Origin: Adiantum capillus-veneris
Taxonomy: Eukaryota; Streptophyta; Polypodiopsida; Polypodiales; Pteridaceae
Reading direction: 5' to 3'
NCBI GenBank assembly: GCA_014529385.2
Contig: CM043962.1
Span: 85,682,180 to 85,746,179 of the forward strand
Length of the DNA: 64,000 nucleotides
Of the stretch, positions 33,641 through 44,783 are shown piece after piece. The notes below the pieces were generated by a model that did no database searches, was not told the origin of the DNA, and saw only the letters and a program-made list of their open reading frames with translations. How positions within the stretch are numbered: the first letter of the stretch is position 1; each line of letters opens with the position of its first letter. Both the position numbers and the translations under genes were made by a program.

Positions 33641-36420
33641 TGGCACATAGTGCCCTTCAATACCAAAACTCGAGCTACAATACTTCTTCCATAGTATCTA
33701 GATATCTAGTTTATCTAGATATCCTTGGATGGGGGGATACCACACAACCATTATGACTCTGTTTAGTTTGTTTAAGGATGGCCTCCCTTCCAAATTTGCT
33801 TACCTTGTTTAGTTGTTGGCTTCAGATGGCATTGGTATCTGCTGGACTTGACCTTTCAACCTAGCCTCTTTTACATGCCTCCTTTGTTGTGATAAAAATG
33901 ATCTCTAAACCCGAAACAATACTCCTCTTGAATGATAGCTGTAATTTTTTGGAGAATTCCTCACATGACTCTATCACACACTTACTTTTCTTCAATGAAT
34001 GGGTCATGGTGTTGGCCAACCTTGATGCAAATGAGAAGGAATGACTCAAATACCTACAAAGTAGGATTGACAACCTGGCATCCATAGAATAGGGGCACAA
34101 AGATGACTTGCTGCAATTTTCTTCTTTAGGTGTTGAGCTTTCCAACTACTCAAGAAGCTAAGCGGGCTTACAATAGCCTTTTCTCCCTCTTGAACCCCCG
34201 TCTCAAAGAAAACCCCCAAAGGATTGTTCTTTTGGAATCCAGCAGTTGTGGAAGCAGCCAAAGGGTTTCAAGAAGGACTTTTCTCTATCAGTAAAGAGTC
34301 TTTGATTGACCTAGTCCCTAGGGTTTCTAAGATCTTCCCCTTTCTACCATCTAGACAGATTGAAATAGAAGCAAGGCACATCAACACCAATTGTGAGAAC
34401 TTTAGAATAAATCCTTTGTGGCCCCTATTTCCTTAGATACTTGGGGTATAGGACTCCCAGCATCCACCAATGAAGATTGAAAGATGGAAATTATCAAAGG
34501 AGAACAATACTTGGACAAAGGAGAATTGACCAAGGCTCCTTTAAGTATGATTTTTTTAACTCTAAAAGATGTGCAATAATGGTGGGCATTTATTCTTGTA
34601 CAAAAGGTACCACGACCTTTGACAAACAGAATAGTGATTTCTACTATGGAGCGATTTGGAAAATTTACATGCCATACATCAAGTGTGCTTGCAAGTCACT
34701 AGATCCCAAGGAAAAATGTGAAAGAAACATTCTCTGGTTTGACCACTCAATATGGTACATCTTGAACCACCTCTCTGACCTCTTTCCAACTTAGGCAGAG
34801 GAAAGATAGTCAGGGCACAGCTAGCATATTTACACTTCAAGACTTGTATGTATAACTATTTGAATGAGCTTAAAAATGATGAGCTTGGGATCTTTCTCTC
34901 AAATCTCAGCACAACCAAAGGGATAAAGCATATACTTTCACCTCTTAAGCCTCTCCCTCTCTGAAGAGACTACTACTATCTAGTGTAGAATCTCAGTTTG
35001 TCAATTCCTTTTTGACTCCCTCTCCTCTTCCTGACTTTTTAGAGGGGAAAGGGAAATCTAGAAGCTTTGTAAGAGGGAGAGGAAAAAGCATCCCTTGCCA
35101 AATGTTTAACTTATAATCCTTTGTAATTTTTAGATGAGCGGTACACCTACTGGAAAGCGAGTTTTGCTAAAAGTGGACAAGAATGTAGCAAGGCTTGTTC
35201 GCTACCTTTTTGCTAGATTTTTTTGGGATTTTTTCCTCCCAAACCAATTTTCAAACATGTTTTTAAATCTATCCTGGGAAGTGATAGTATATTGTAATAC
35301 ATCACTATTGAATGGAGGTATGATCCACCACTAAAGAACTTTGTCTACTCTACTGAGTTCCTCACTTATGAACTAACAATTTGAATATTGTCTCTGATAA
35401 GGAGGTGAAAGAATTGCTCAGCTAGGGGTTGAACCATATCCCCACCCAACCACTGACATATCAACACTTGGCTTTTGCCACACTACTTGATTGCTTGACT
35501 GACATAGCCAATGTCCTAACATTGGACAGTCTAACCCTTAACAAATTGTCTGATGGTTTGTTTTCACGCTTTTAGGCATGCAGTGAAACGATTCCATCAG
35601 CTTGCTTGGAAACTTCATGGCTCTCACCCTTTGTTTCACAAATTCTTTAAAACTTGAAACATGATTGGTTCATTGTCAGATTAGACAAAGCACCATACAT
35701 CCCTACTATTATTTGCAAACAGCTTGCAAAAACTAATGCTGTGGGATGACTTGATGGACCAAAATTTATTGTGGCAGACACGGTTCCATCACACTTTTAG
35801 ACGTGCAGTGGAACGATTCCATCAGCTTGGTTGGAAACTTCATGGCTCTCACCCTCTGTTTCACAAATTCTTTAAAACTTGAAACATGATTGGTTCATTG
35901 TTAGAATAGACAAATCACCACACATCCCTACTATTATTTGCAAATAGGTTGCAAAAACTAATGTCGTGGGATGACTTGATGGACCATTATTTATTGTGGT
36001 AGACATGACTACCAATGAGGTAATTGAATTTCTTCAATGATCACTACAACACTTTGGACTAGAGGCAAATGTAATTTATTGTGGTAGACATGACTAACAA
36101 TGAGGTTATTGAATTTCTTCAAGGAGCACTACAACACTTTGTACTAGAGGCAAATGGTAACAAAATTCCTATCCTCTTTCCAACTTACAAAGGTCACAAG
36201 CACAAGCTTAGATGGATTTTTGATGCATCTAAGTGTATCATGTTGCAAGCTACATCTATAATCACATCTTGCTTGAATCTCTTTTTTGAGGATTTTTGCA
36301 CCATCTATGAAGATTTAACGGGGTCAAAATCTTCACTAACAAGGAAGTTAATGCTTTTTGGTACGGAGTAGTGACTAAACTCACAAAATGGGCATGCATG
36401 GTCTATGCATAGTAACTATT
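33641..36420 (+). pseudogene. Decayed transposon coding region, possibly Penelope-like RT
   Basis: Broken plus-strand frames follow each other. At 34224-34436 the stretch is NPAVVEAAKGFQEGLFSISK. Near 34840 it is AQLAYLHFKTCMYNYLNELK. From about 35800 it is RAVERFHQLGWKLHGSHPLF, then WFIVRIDKSPHIPTIICK, VVDMTNNEVIEFLQ, and ILFPTYKGHKHKLRWIFDAS. The RIDKSPHIPTIICK and KGHKHKLRWIFDAS blocks resemble, from memory, the first two RT blocks of Penelope-like elements (VDKA..N...VC and KLHK...R.I). No catalytic DD is visible. At least six stops or frameshifts are present. It could equally be another TE or an old viral relic. Confidence 0.35.
35565..36155 (+). repeat. Local tandem duplications inside the decayed coding region
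   Basis: A unit of about 220 bp at 35565-35785 is repeated at 35786-36005 with a few percent difference. A further unit of about 75 bp (ATTTATTGTGGTAGACATGA...) is repeated at 35985-36070 and 36070-36155. Confidence 0.8.
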
Positions 36421-36984
36421 GGTACAAGGATACCATGTTGGATGCATGGTTTAGCTGGAATGAATATCATTATCAAGAAATCTAGCAAGATTAACATATC
36501 TCAGAAGGATTAATAGACTTATCCTTGTAGATTTTTCCACCTTTTATAGAATTATCCTCTTTTAGTATAGGTTAGGGTGACATGGATGACAACTAGAGTC
36601 ACCCCAATTACCTATAATGCTGTTTGGAAAATAATCTATTGATTGTTTTCTTATTGTGGATGCAGGTAAGGCTGTTCTCTCTCTGGCTTTGCTAAAGGAA
36701 GGACGTGGTGTCACTTTTCCCTTAGCAGGAACCTAGAGAAACTAAGATCTGGCCTACACATTGTACATATGTATCTTTTAGTATGAATGACTAAATAGAT
36801 ATTTCTACTTGAAATAGATGTTGTGGTATATGGTTCTTGAATTTTTTATGGAGTCACATGTGCTACTTTAGCCAATGTATATAAGTAACTTTCAGGATGT
36901 CGATGTATGGCGTTGTGGCGTATCTTTGAGTTTCTTTAAGATTTTTTCGCGCACCATTTGGACAATTGGCAATGATGCAACTAT

Positions 36985-37045
<61 letters not shown>

Positions 37046-37162
37046 CCCCTTCATAACCTTTATAAAATTTTAGGATGTGGCTGTATGGCACGCTGGCATA
37101 TTCTCAAGTTTCTTTAGGACTTCCTTGTCCACCATTTTGACATTTGGCAATGATGCAACTAC

Positions 37163-37224
<62 letters not shown>

Positions 37225-37397
37225 CCTTTTCTGTAAAGCAAGACCCCAGAGAAATTAAGATCTGGCCTGCACATTAGACAGATGCATCTTTTAGTGTGAA
37301 TGACTAAAAAGATATGTCTAATTGAAATGGATGTTGTTATATATGGTTCTTGAATTTCTGATGAAGTCTTATGTGCTATTTTAACCTATGTATATAA

Positions 37398-37400
<3 letters not shown>
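36364..37400 (+). repeat. Dispersed repeat, copy 2, with two (CT)n tracts
   Basis: Homologous to 32735-33640. It contains (CT)n at 36988-37043 and 37165-37217, each preceded by the CAATGATGCAACTA phrase, and then AAGATCTGGCCTGCACATTAG, which is 21 bases in common layout with copy 1. It ends at a third (CT)n (37401-37464). Confidence 0.7.

Positions 37401-37464
<64 letters not shown>
37401..37464. repeat. (CT)n microsatellite before LINE L-E
   Basis: 64 bp of CT, then CCACTACCTAAATATGACATG and recognisable LINE sequence. Confidence 0.95.
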
Positions 37465-37465
<1 letters not shown>

Positions 37466-37466
<1 letters not shown>

Positions 37467-38515
37467 CTACCTAAATATGACATGCGTCATTTGGAAGCGG
37501 GAAAGAGAGCGTACTATGCATTTGAGAACATGTGTAATGCGGGAAACATCAAGTGTTGGGTTTTGAAGAAGTACCTTTTTGACACATTGGTGACACGGGT
37601 TCTTCTTTATGGAGTTGAAGTGTGAAGCGGAGGCATCTCAAAATCTACTTGGAAAGAGTTTGAGAATGTCCAAAAGAATTTTCTTACAAACTTTCTCCAA
37701 GTTAAGACACAAACACCATAAATTCTCCCTACTTCTTGAGTCGGGATCTTTTCCAATTGAGGTTATGGGCATGGAAAGGTTTGTGGAGTACATGATAAAG
37801 ATGCATCAAAACCTCTCACATCGACTTCCTACAATTGCATGGGAAGCAAGCAAAAAAGTCCAAAAGACGCATAAAAGCAAGATCTTGATCACGGGATGGA
37901 TGCAAGATAAAAAGAAGTTGTTTGGGAGATGGGATGCATTACACTTGCTACATGATGCCTCAATTGACTCCCAAGTGAATGAAGATTTTTTACAACGCCA
38001 ATGTATTACGGCTTGGGAGGAATCCGGTGGGTCACGCTTCATACATTACACCATCCATATTTTCCCCCAACTACAAAACCATGTTCTTTGCTAAAAGAGA
38101 AAACCGTACTCACCCTTACATGCTTGATCCTACCCTCTTGTCAGCGATACACACTATTGCAGCCATTCGGTCACCCACTTCCCTCGATGCGAGACAGGAT
38201 GTGGGGGGCAATGGAGAAGAGTCAAATTGACTATGCACATTATGGTCACTGCAAGTTTGAGAGTTTGAATACCACACACTACTAGAGTGCTTAGCTTTTG
38301 GTCACATCCAAACTTGCTTCCCTCATATTTTTAGCCATGACTTAGACCTACACACTTTCCTCTCCCAGCCACAGTGTGGGCTCTCCATTGAGACTCTCGT
38401 CATCACAATTTTGGGGCATCGAGAGTCACTCATTAGCCACACACATACTACATAACATGAAACTTTGGTCACATGGGTCATATTTGACCTCCGAGGACGA
38501 TAATAAAATGTATAT
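37466..38515 (+). mobile_element. LINE copy L-E, 5'-truncated
   Basis: Begins just after (CT)n in the RT thumb/C-terminal region (KRAYYAFENMCNA, KKYLFDTLVT). It continues with 37609-38094 (IEVMGMERFVEYMIKMHQNL, KVQKTHKSKILITGWMQ, ESGGSRFIHYTIHI) and the 3' UTR, and ends GACGATAATAAAATGTATAT followed by CTCTCTCT at about 38515. It aligns with L-B and L-D over the whole length. Frameshifts and stops are present. Confidence 0.85.
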
Positions 38516-38678
38516 ATCTCTCTCTTTCTCTAACCCTATCACTCTCTATCTGCCTCCCAAGCTAAAATTAATCTAACATGAAAAACATAAACTAAAGCCA
38601 TAAGATAACATCTAATTAAATAACCTAAAAAGCCATAACCTAGAATTTGATCAACTTGAAAGCGTATCTTTCTATTTG

Positions 38679-38681
<3 letters not shown>

Positions 38682-38762
<81 letters not shown>

Positions 38763-38828
38763 GTTATTTTTGTCTACCTAAATTTCTCTCTCTCTAACTA
38801 TTTTCCCCTCTCTCTATCTCTTTCCCCC

Positions 38829-38902
<74 letters not shown>

Positions 38903-38984
38903 TCCTATATGTATCTCTATTCTCTATATTTCCCTCTCATTTCTTTTTCTCTCTTTCTATTTCTTTAATGGAAAATAAATTAAA

Positions 38985-39046
<62 letters not shown>
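38682..39046. repeat. Cluster of three (CT)n microsatellites
   Basis: (CT)n at 38682-38758, 38831-38899 and 38989-39046, separated by TC-rich, T-rich sequence. The last one directly precedes the LINE L-F 5' leader. Confidence 0.95.
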
Positions 39047-39047
<1 letters not shown>

Positions 39048-39700
39048 GCAGTTCACTCTTTTGATCATAACTTCTTCATCCAAACTCCGATTTGGGTGAT
39101 CTATAGCCTCAATTGAAGATCACGGCTCCCTTTACGCATTGATGTAAATATGAAAAAAATTAGAGTTATGAAAGGCCTTTATGTACCAGCATTTCTAAAG
39201 TGAACAGGTTCAAGAAAGTTGACTCTCATCTCTTATTTTACATGCAATGTCTTCCGGTACTCGCAAGGGTTATTCTTCTTCAACAAGGTCCACACCCATT
39301 GTGGAAAATGATCCAAAATCTCCTAAGTGTGGAGATAGCAACACAACCACCCAACCAACGACATCAAAAACCAGGATTGTGGCATACTTGGTACCGTTGC
39401 AAGATACCGTGAACAAACAAGTCAAAGACTTATGGGCACTTGCAATGGAGAATGGCATGCTAAGGGTACTTATGGTTGAGAATGAGAATCTCAAGAGGAG
39501 ACTTGAGATGCAAACAACACGTTTGATGCAACTTGGAGAGGAATTCAAGGAATGTAAACGCTCTCTTGTGGACTTGAATGCTTTGAAAGAGTGCATGAGC
39601 AAAGTAGAGCATGACCATGTATTGAAAGAGGAGAAATTTGACACCATGAGTCGGGATATATGCGACATGAAAATTGTATGTACAAACAAGTCTTGGACTG
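39047..39700 (+). mobile_element. LINE copy L-F: 5' leader and ORF1 start
   Basis: Starts AGCAGTTCACTCTTTTGATC right after (CT)n. The leader matches L-A 5' sequence in reverse orientation (16519-16735). It runs into ORF1 and loses LINE identity near 39700, where the hairpin array begins. Confidence 0.75.
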
Positions 39701-39750
39701 ATGCTGGGTACTACGTCGGTAACGCGGAAATTCTAGTATTCTTATGGTGA
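39247..39750 (+). CDS. LINE ORF1 N-terminal part, coiled coil (L-F)
   Basis: An ATG-initiated frame of 167 codons. The Ser/Thr-rich N-terminus (MSSGTRKGYSSSTRSTP) nearly matches L-A (MSSGTHKSSSSSTRFTT). Then follow NTTTQPTTSK, VPLQDTVNKQVKDLWALAME and a leucine-spaced, charged stretch (residues about 70-145: LKRRLEMQTTRLMQLGEEF, LKECMSKVEHDHVL) expected to form a coiled coil. ORF1 proteins of LINEs trimerise by coiled coils and bind RNA. No RNA-binding or zinc domain is reached, since the last 20 codons run into unrelated hairpin sequence. As a LINE ORF1 it is truncated. Confidence 0.6.
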   Translation: MSSGTRKGYSSSTRSTPIVENDPKSPKCGDSNTTTQPTTSKTRIVAYLVPLQDTVNKQVKDLWALAMENGMLRVLMVENENLKRRLEMQTTRLMQLGEEFKECKRSLVDLNALKECMSKVEHDHVLKEEKFDTMSRDICDMKIVCTNKSWTDAGYYVGNAEILVFLW

Positions 39751-40046
39751 GTCAACTTCTCTTCCCCTTTCCAAAAAAACATATGGGCATCGGTCGGTAA
39801 CACGGCTATATGATGCACGTATGCAAGCCATTGCTGTTTAGTTTCGGGTGGCACTCGATCGGTAACGCAGCTAATTGAGTGTCGTTTGTTAGAAGCATTT
39901 ATTTTTACATAAATGTGGCATTCACGTCGCTAACCCAACCGTACAAACGCCATATAATTTGTGTGTACATGTGCAGTTCACTTTTTTAAGTATTAAGTAT
40001 ATGAAATACCTGGTCGGTAACGCGGCCTTGAAGAGTATTTCATATA
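39703..40046. repeat. Array of five stem-loops with a shared loop
   Basis: The core GTCGGTAACGCGG or a variant occurs at about 39715, 39793, 39857, 39926 and 40013 (spacing 66-87). Each is flanked by its own complementary arms: GGTACTA/TAGTATT; GCATC/GATGC; GGCACTC/GAGTGTC; ATGTGGCATT/AACGCCATAT (one mismatch); and GTATATGAAATAC with an exact 13-base complement. The loop is 20 bases in the first three. Stem sequences are unrelated to each other while the loop is conserved. Confidence 0.8.
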
Positions 40047-40059
40047 CAAATGTTTGAAT

Positions 40060-41340
40060 TGTCTAATATTGTTGTTTTTAAGTGTTCTTATGAAAATATA
40101 TACTAGCTAATCATATTCAAAAGAACGTTTTATTCATCAATCATCGTCGCTATTTTAAATGCTACATTTACATAAGTAATATTCACACTATGATATTTCT
40201 CTATGTAAAAAAGTGTAAGCACACAATTTACATGTTAAATATTCATTTTTATCTTATTAAAGAGCAACGTTCTTTGCAATTTATGGTTGGTTTGTATACT
40301 TTCAATGTTTTGAAATGAGCTAAAATAAAATTGACAATATGTACATCACGATGCATGTATCTACTGGGAGTCTTTTTTTTTGAAGTGGGTTGTGATAACA
40401 TGCAAAATATAAACTCATGTCTTATGTTCTATTAAATATTTTAAATTGTTTTGGGTTTTTAACATGTTCTGTTAGATCTAGATAATTTTATTAGGAGTTA
40501 CTTATTTTTATTGCATTTCACATGAGTAAACGTATCATTTTAAAGTCAAAAAGATTATCAACTTGAATAAATATAATATTGCACAATTTTTTGCAGTCTT
40601 TAAGTCAGTGTATGATGGATCTAAATGAAGTTCTTAAAAGCTACTTGTTTGCTCTGCATTTTACACGGGTAAACATTGCATTTTAAAGTGAAACTTGTTT
40701 CCAATGTGTATCAATATAATTGTGCAAAACTTTAAAAGTCTTCAAGTCATGGTTATGGTTTGTCCAAACTAGTGTGAGAGTGTCAATGCAGTGTGCACCC
40801 ATGAGATTGTATTTGATATGTTTTTTTTAATTGTTCAATGCAAAAATGACACCAAATCAAAAGAAAATTAATATGCATTCCATTCAAAAAAGAATGCATT
40901 TTGGCAATATCATCATGTGAAGATGGTGACATAAAGCAGATTAGTGAAAGTGGCGTCTTCATTTAAGACCTCACTAGCACTATATGAGAGAACAGAGAGT
41001 GTAGGCTGCGAGGTGAAGGCCAATATGAGTTGTTGATTCCAACAAGGACTCGAGAATTTGACCCCCACCACAAGACTAGGACAGTGTTGGGCAATATGAA
41101 AGTTTGTTGTTGCAGAGACTTAAAGGAAGATATCCCTCCCACCTATGATATGGCAAAATTAGAGCTCTGGGACAAATTATGGGAGGGCGGGTGAAAGCTC
41201 AAGACCAAAATTCCTTACCCAAGAGATAGAAGATGGCCAAAGATGTGCAAGCGGCTGTGGGTGGCCGATCAGATGCGAGTGGCACCAACAAATAATGTGC
41301 ACGACATTGAATGCCAAGTGTACTCATCTGATTGGCATTC
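40060..41340. other. AT-rich non-coding stretch
   Basis: No gene. A diverged pair of units of about 145 bp (around 40515 and 40660) shares GTAAAC, CATTTTAAAGT and AATATAAT phrases. No hairpin core is found beyond 40046. Confidence 0.4.
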
Positions 41341-41740
41341 CCCATGAGGCCCTCGTGGAAGGTACAAGGGTTGGAGAAGGCTCTTTTTGTAAGGTTTCTA
41401 GTTTCTAAAACCTTAGAAATTGTACAAAGCCTGATCAAATTAACTTGGTTGTTAAGAAAACACTGTAGAATGATCCAACTATGGCAAATATTGGTATTTT
41501 TGGAAGCGTAACCAGAGCTTTACTATGGTTAGAATTTTTCCCCATGAGGCCCTCGTGGAAGGTACAAGGGTTGGAGAAGGCTCTTTTTGTAAGGTTTCTA
41601 GTTTCTAAAACCTTAGAAATTGTACAAAGCCTGATCAAATTAACTTGGTTGTTAAGAAAACACTGTAGAATGATCCAACTATGGCAAATATTGGTATTTT
41701 TGGAAGCGTAACCAGAGCTTTACTATGGTTAGAATTTTTC
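41341..41740. repeat. Perfect 200-bp tandem duplication
   Basis: 41341-41540 and 41541-41740 are identical base for base by eye, from CCCATGAGGC to AGAATTTTTC. The short antisense ORFs in it (MIRLCTISKVLETR...) are simply repeated and have no other support. Confidence 0.95.
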
Positions 41741-42048
41741 AGAACAGAATTCCGATAAAGTTTGGAAAAGTTACAGGCTCTGAAAGGTTACACTATGAAT
41801 TTAATTAGTTAAGTAAAATTGAATGGTTTCAGTAATTATTAATGCTAAAGACTTTTTATCCTAAGGTTCTAGAAATTGCAGATATTTCCAAAATTAATCA
41901 TTAAAAGTCAACAAACTAGCAAAAAATTAATTCTGTGTATCTGGGGGGCTCCCATACTAGATTTAGCAGCAAGGCGTATTTTTGGAGCTGTAGGGCTGCT
42001 TGGGATGCAAGTTACTGCCATTCCCAGCCTGTGAGTGCCCAGAAACCT

Positions 42049-42055
42049 ATAAATA
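42049..42055 (+). promoter_or_regulatory. TATA box (TATAAAT)
   Basis: CCTATAAATATGACC lies upstream of a long AT-rich leader and the small ORF at 44598. It is the plausible start of the plus-strand transcript. Confidence 0.5.
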
Positions 42056-42429
42056 TGACCCCTTGCTTCACAATTTCACACTGACTCGGAGCCTTGGCAA
42101 TTTCTCTCTCATCTAGAGGCACCTCTACGCAGAAATCACTAGAGAGGAAAGGTCTAGTTGGTTAATCAATCGTAATTATCACTAACCTTTTTTAATTGAT
42201 AAAACTAGGTTAACCTATTTATAATTTTCTTAATTAATTCAAGATTAAACTTAAGTATACTCTAAAATTCTCTCCTAATTCAAAATTCTCTACTGATTAT
42301 TGTGATTAAGCTTAGGGATACTAAGCTAATTAATTATAATATCATATTAGGACTGAAATTACTCATTTTAATCAAAAATTAATGATAATTATACTAATTA
42401 AGTTTAGATTAAGATGAGATAATTATCAG

Positions 42430-43950
42430 AGCTGTGTTAGACTGTCATTATGCTAGGAAAATTATCTTATAATTTTTTGAAGAATTTTCATACTTAATTA
42501 ACAAAATTACACTAATTTTGAGAGAAAAATAAACGGAGAAATGATCAAATTAATTCAAAATGCTTTAAAATAATTATCAGAGGTAATCACATCTTAGGGA
42601 ACCCGTGATAATTATGTTAACCTTAGATAATTAGTTTATCTAATTATCTTAGCAAATTACACTATTTTTAGAACAAATTAAAAGGGAAAAATTAGCAAAT
42701 TGATTCAAACTGCTTTGAGATATTTATCAGAGGTAAATCACATCTTAGAAAACGTGGGATAATTATGTTAACCTCAGATAATTAGTTTATCTAATTATCT
42801 TAGCAGAATTTTACTAATTATGAAAAATTAAAAGGGGGAAGATAGAAAATTGATTCAAAATGCTTTGAGATATTTATCAAAGGTAAATCACATCTTTAAA
42901 AATATGTGATAATTATGTTAACCTCAGATGATTAGTTTACCTAATTATCTTAGCAAAATCTCATTGATTTTAGGATAAATTAAAACAAGGAAAATAGAAA
43001 ATTAATCCAAAATGCTTTAAGGTAATTATCAGAGGTAAATCACATCTTAAGAAACCCGTGATAATTATCTTAACCTCATATATTTAGTCTACCTAATTAT
43101 CTTAGCCGAATTACACTATTTCTAGGGAAAATTAAAAGGGGAAAAATAGAAAATTGATCCAAAATGCTCTGAGATAATCATTAGAGGTAAATCACATCTT
43201 ATGGAACCAATGATAATTATTTTAACCTCAGATAATTAGTTTCACTAATTATCTCAACATAATTACACAGTGTTTAGGAGAAATTAAAAGGGCAAAAATA
43301 GAAAAGAGATTCAAAATGATTTGAGATAATTACCAAAGGTAAATCATATCTTTTGAAACCAGTGATAATTTTCTCAACCTCAAATAATTAGTATAACTAA
43401 TTATCTCAATAGAATTACATTGTTTTTAGAGGAAAACACAAAGGGGAAAATAGCAAAGCAATCCAAAATGATTTGAGATAATTATCAAAGGTAAACCATA
43501 TGTTATAAAATCAGTGATAATTATGTTAATCTCAGATAATTAGTTTAACTAATTATTGCACCAAAATTACTCTATTTTTAGGGAAAAATAAAAGGAGAAA
43601 ATAAGCAAATTAACCCAAAAAGCTTTGAGATAATTATCAAAGGTAAATTACATCTTAAGTAACCTGTGATAATTATCTTAACCACATATAGTTATTTTAT
43701 AATTATCCTAGTAGAAAACCACTATTATTGAGGGTAAATTAAAGGGGAAAATTAGTAAATCATGTGCTATGATCACATGCTATTTATTAGAGCTAGATTA
43801 TAGGATAAAAACATTGTGATAATTATTTCAAGGTTAAAAAATTAGTATAGATATTTATCTAAGTCAAATTATACTAATTCTAGCTAAAAACTAAAGAAGG
43901 AAATTAGTAAATCATGCTATATGATTACATGCTATTTATCAAAGCTAGAT
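42430..43950 (+). repeat. Tandem array, about 151-bp period
   Basis: The phrase AGGTAAATCACATCTTA or a variant occurs at 42581, 42731, 42881, 43033, 43184, 43337, 43489 and 43641 (spacing 150-153), with two more diverged units near 43790 and 43935. Each unit also has a GATAATTATGTTAACCTCA phrase and CTAATTATCTTAGC. It lies in the transcribed leader of the LTR relative. Confidence 0.9.
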
Positions 43951-44597
43951 TACATGATGAAAAGATCGTGATAATTTTGTCAAGGTTAGAAAAGTAGTAT
44001 AGATATTTATTTAAGTCAAATCATCCTAATTTTAGCTGAAAATTAAAGATAAAAATTATATAATTAAGTTGGAAAATAATAAGATGATTACCAGAGGTCA
44101 AAAACATTCTTATATACTTGTGGTAATTATATCATATTTAATTAGTGAGATTAGGAAATTATAATTGACCAAAAGTCCTATTTTTAGCAAAAGATTAATT
44201 AAAGTAAATAGACTTTGCGGTCAAAAGTTTTTAGGAAAATTATAGTAAGTGTAAACTTATGATATAAAGGTGAGTAAATGAAATCTTTAAGATAAAATAA
44301 ATAGAATAAATATTAAGCTCAAAATAAGCTAATTCCAAGCTTAAAATTCGATGGAAAAATTAGGAAAAAGATATACAAAATTATAAGAAAATTAGGATAA
44401 CTTAGAAAAAACTTAGGGAAGCTTTGGAAAGAGTTATCATGCCTATATAAGAAAATAAGAAATTACTAGGTCAAGAATTTACCAATTAAGACTACAAACT
44501 TAAGCTTGGATGGGTTACGGTTGAATACAAAGGGTGAGTTTAGAGTTCAAATAATTTACCTAATGCTTAGATGTCCTTTTTATACGGATAAGAAGTT

Positions 44598-44783
44598 ATG
44601 GCACCTAAAAGGATCCGACCCAATCCTACATCTGATGATGAGGGCAAAGCTCTAAAAGGAACTAGAGCGTCACACGACGATGAAGCTGGGCCTAGTAGTA
44701 GGCCTACGGAGGAGATTCTTCAGGCGCCAGCGCAACAGCAGATGGCCAATCAGTCCCAGGAGGATTTTCCATTATTCAATTAA
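44598..44783 (+). CDS. Small 61-codon ORF in the LTR relative
   Basis: ATG to TAA. The product starts MAPKRIRPNPTSDDEG and continues ASHDDEAGPSSRPTEE, so it has a basic start and an acidic, Ser/Pro-rich body with no domain. Position and design match the 56-codon ORF of element A (5589-5759). The stop is immediately followed by GTATGT, a plausible 5' splice site, so the ORF could be one exon. Alternatively it is a short upstream ORF. Similarity between the two small ORFs is limited to the basic start and short phrases. Confidence 0.45.
   Translation: MAPKRIRPNPTSDDEGKALKGTRASHDDEAGPSSRPTEEILQAPAQQQMANQSQEDFPLFN

Noticed and set aside
39703-40046. Integron attC sites or tRNA genes
   Set aside because: The core lacks the GTTRRRY/RYYYAAC ends of attC. 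No cloverleaf, T-loop or anticodon arm can be drawn. The spacing only superficially resembles tRNA size.
41199-41711. Three short ORFs in the 200-bp duplication
   Set aside because: They are duplicates of the same non-coding sequence with no similarity to anything known.
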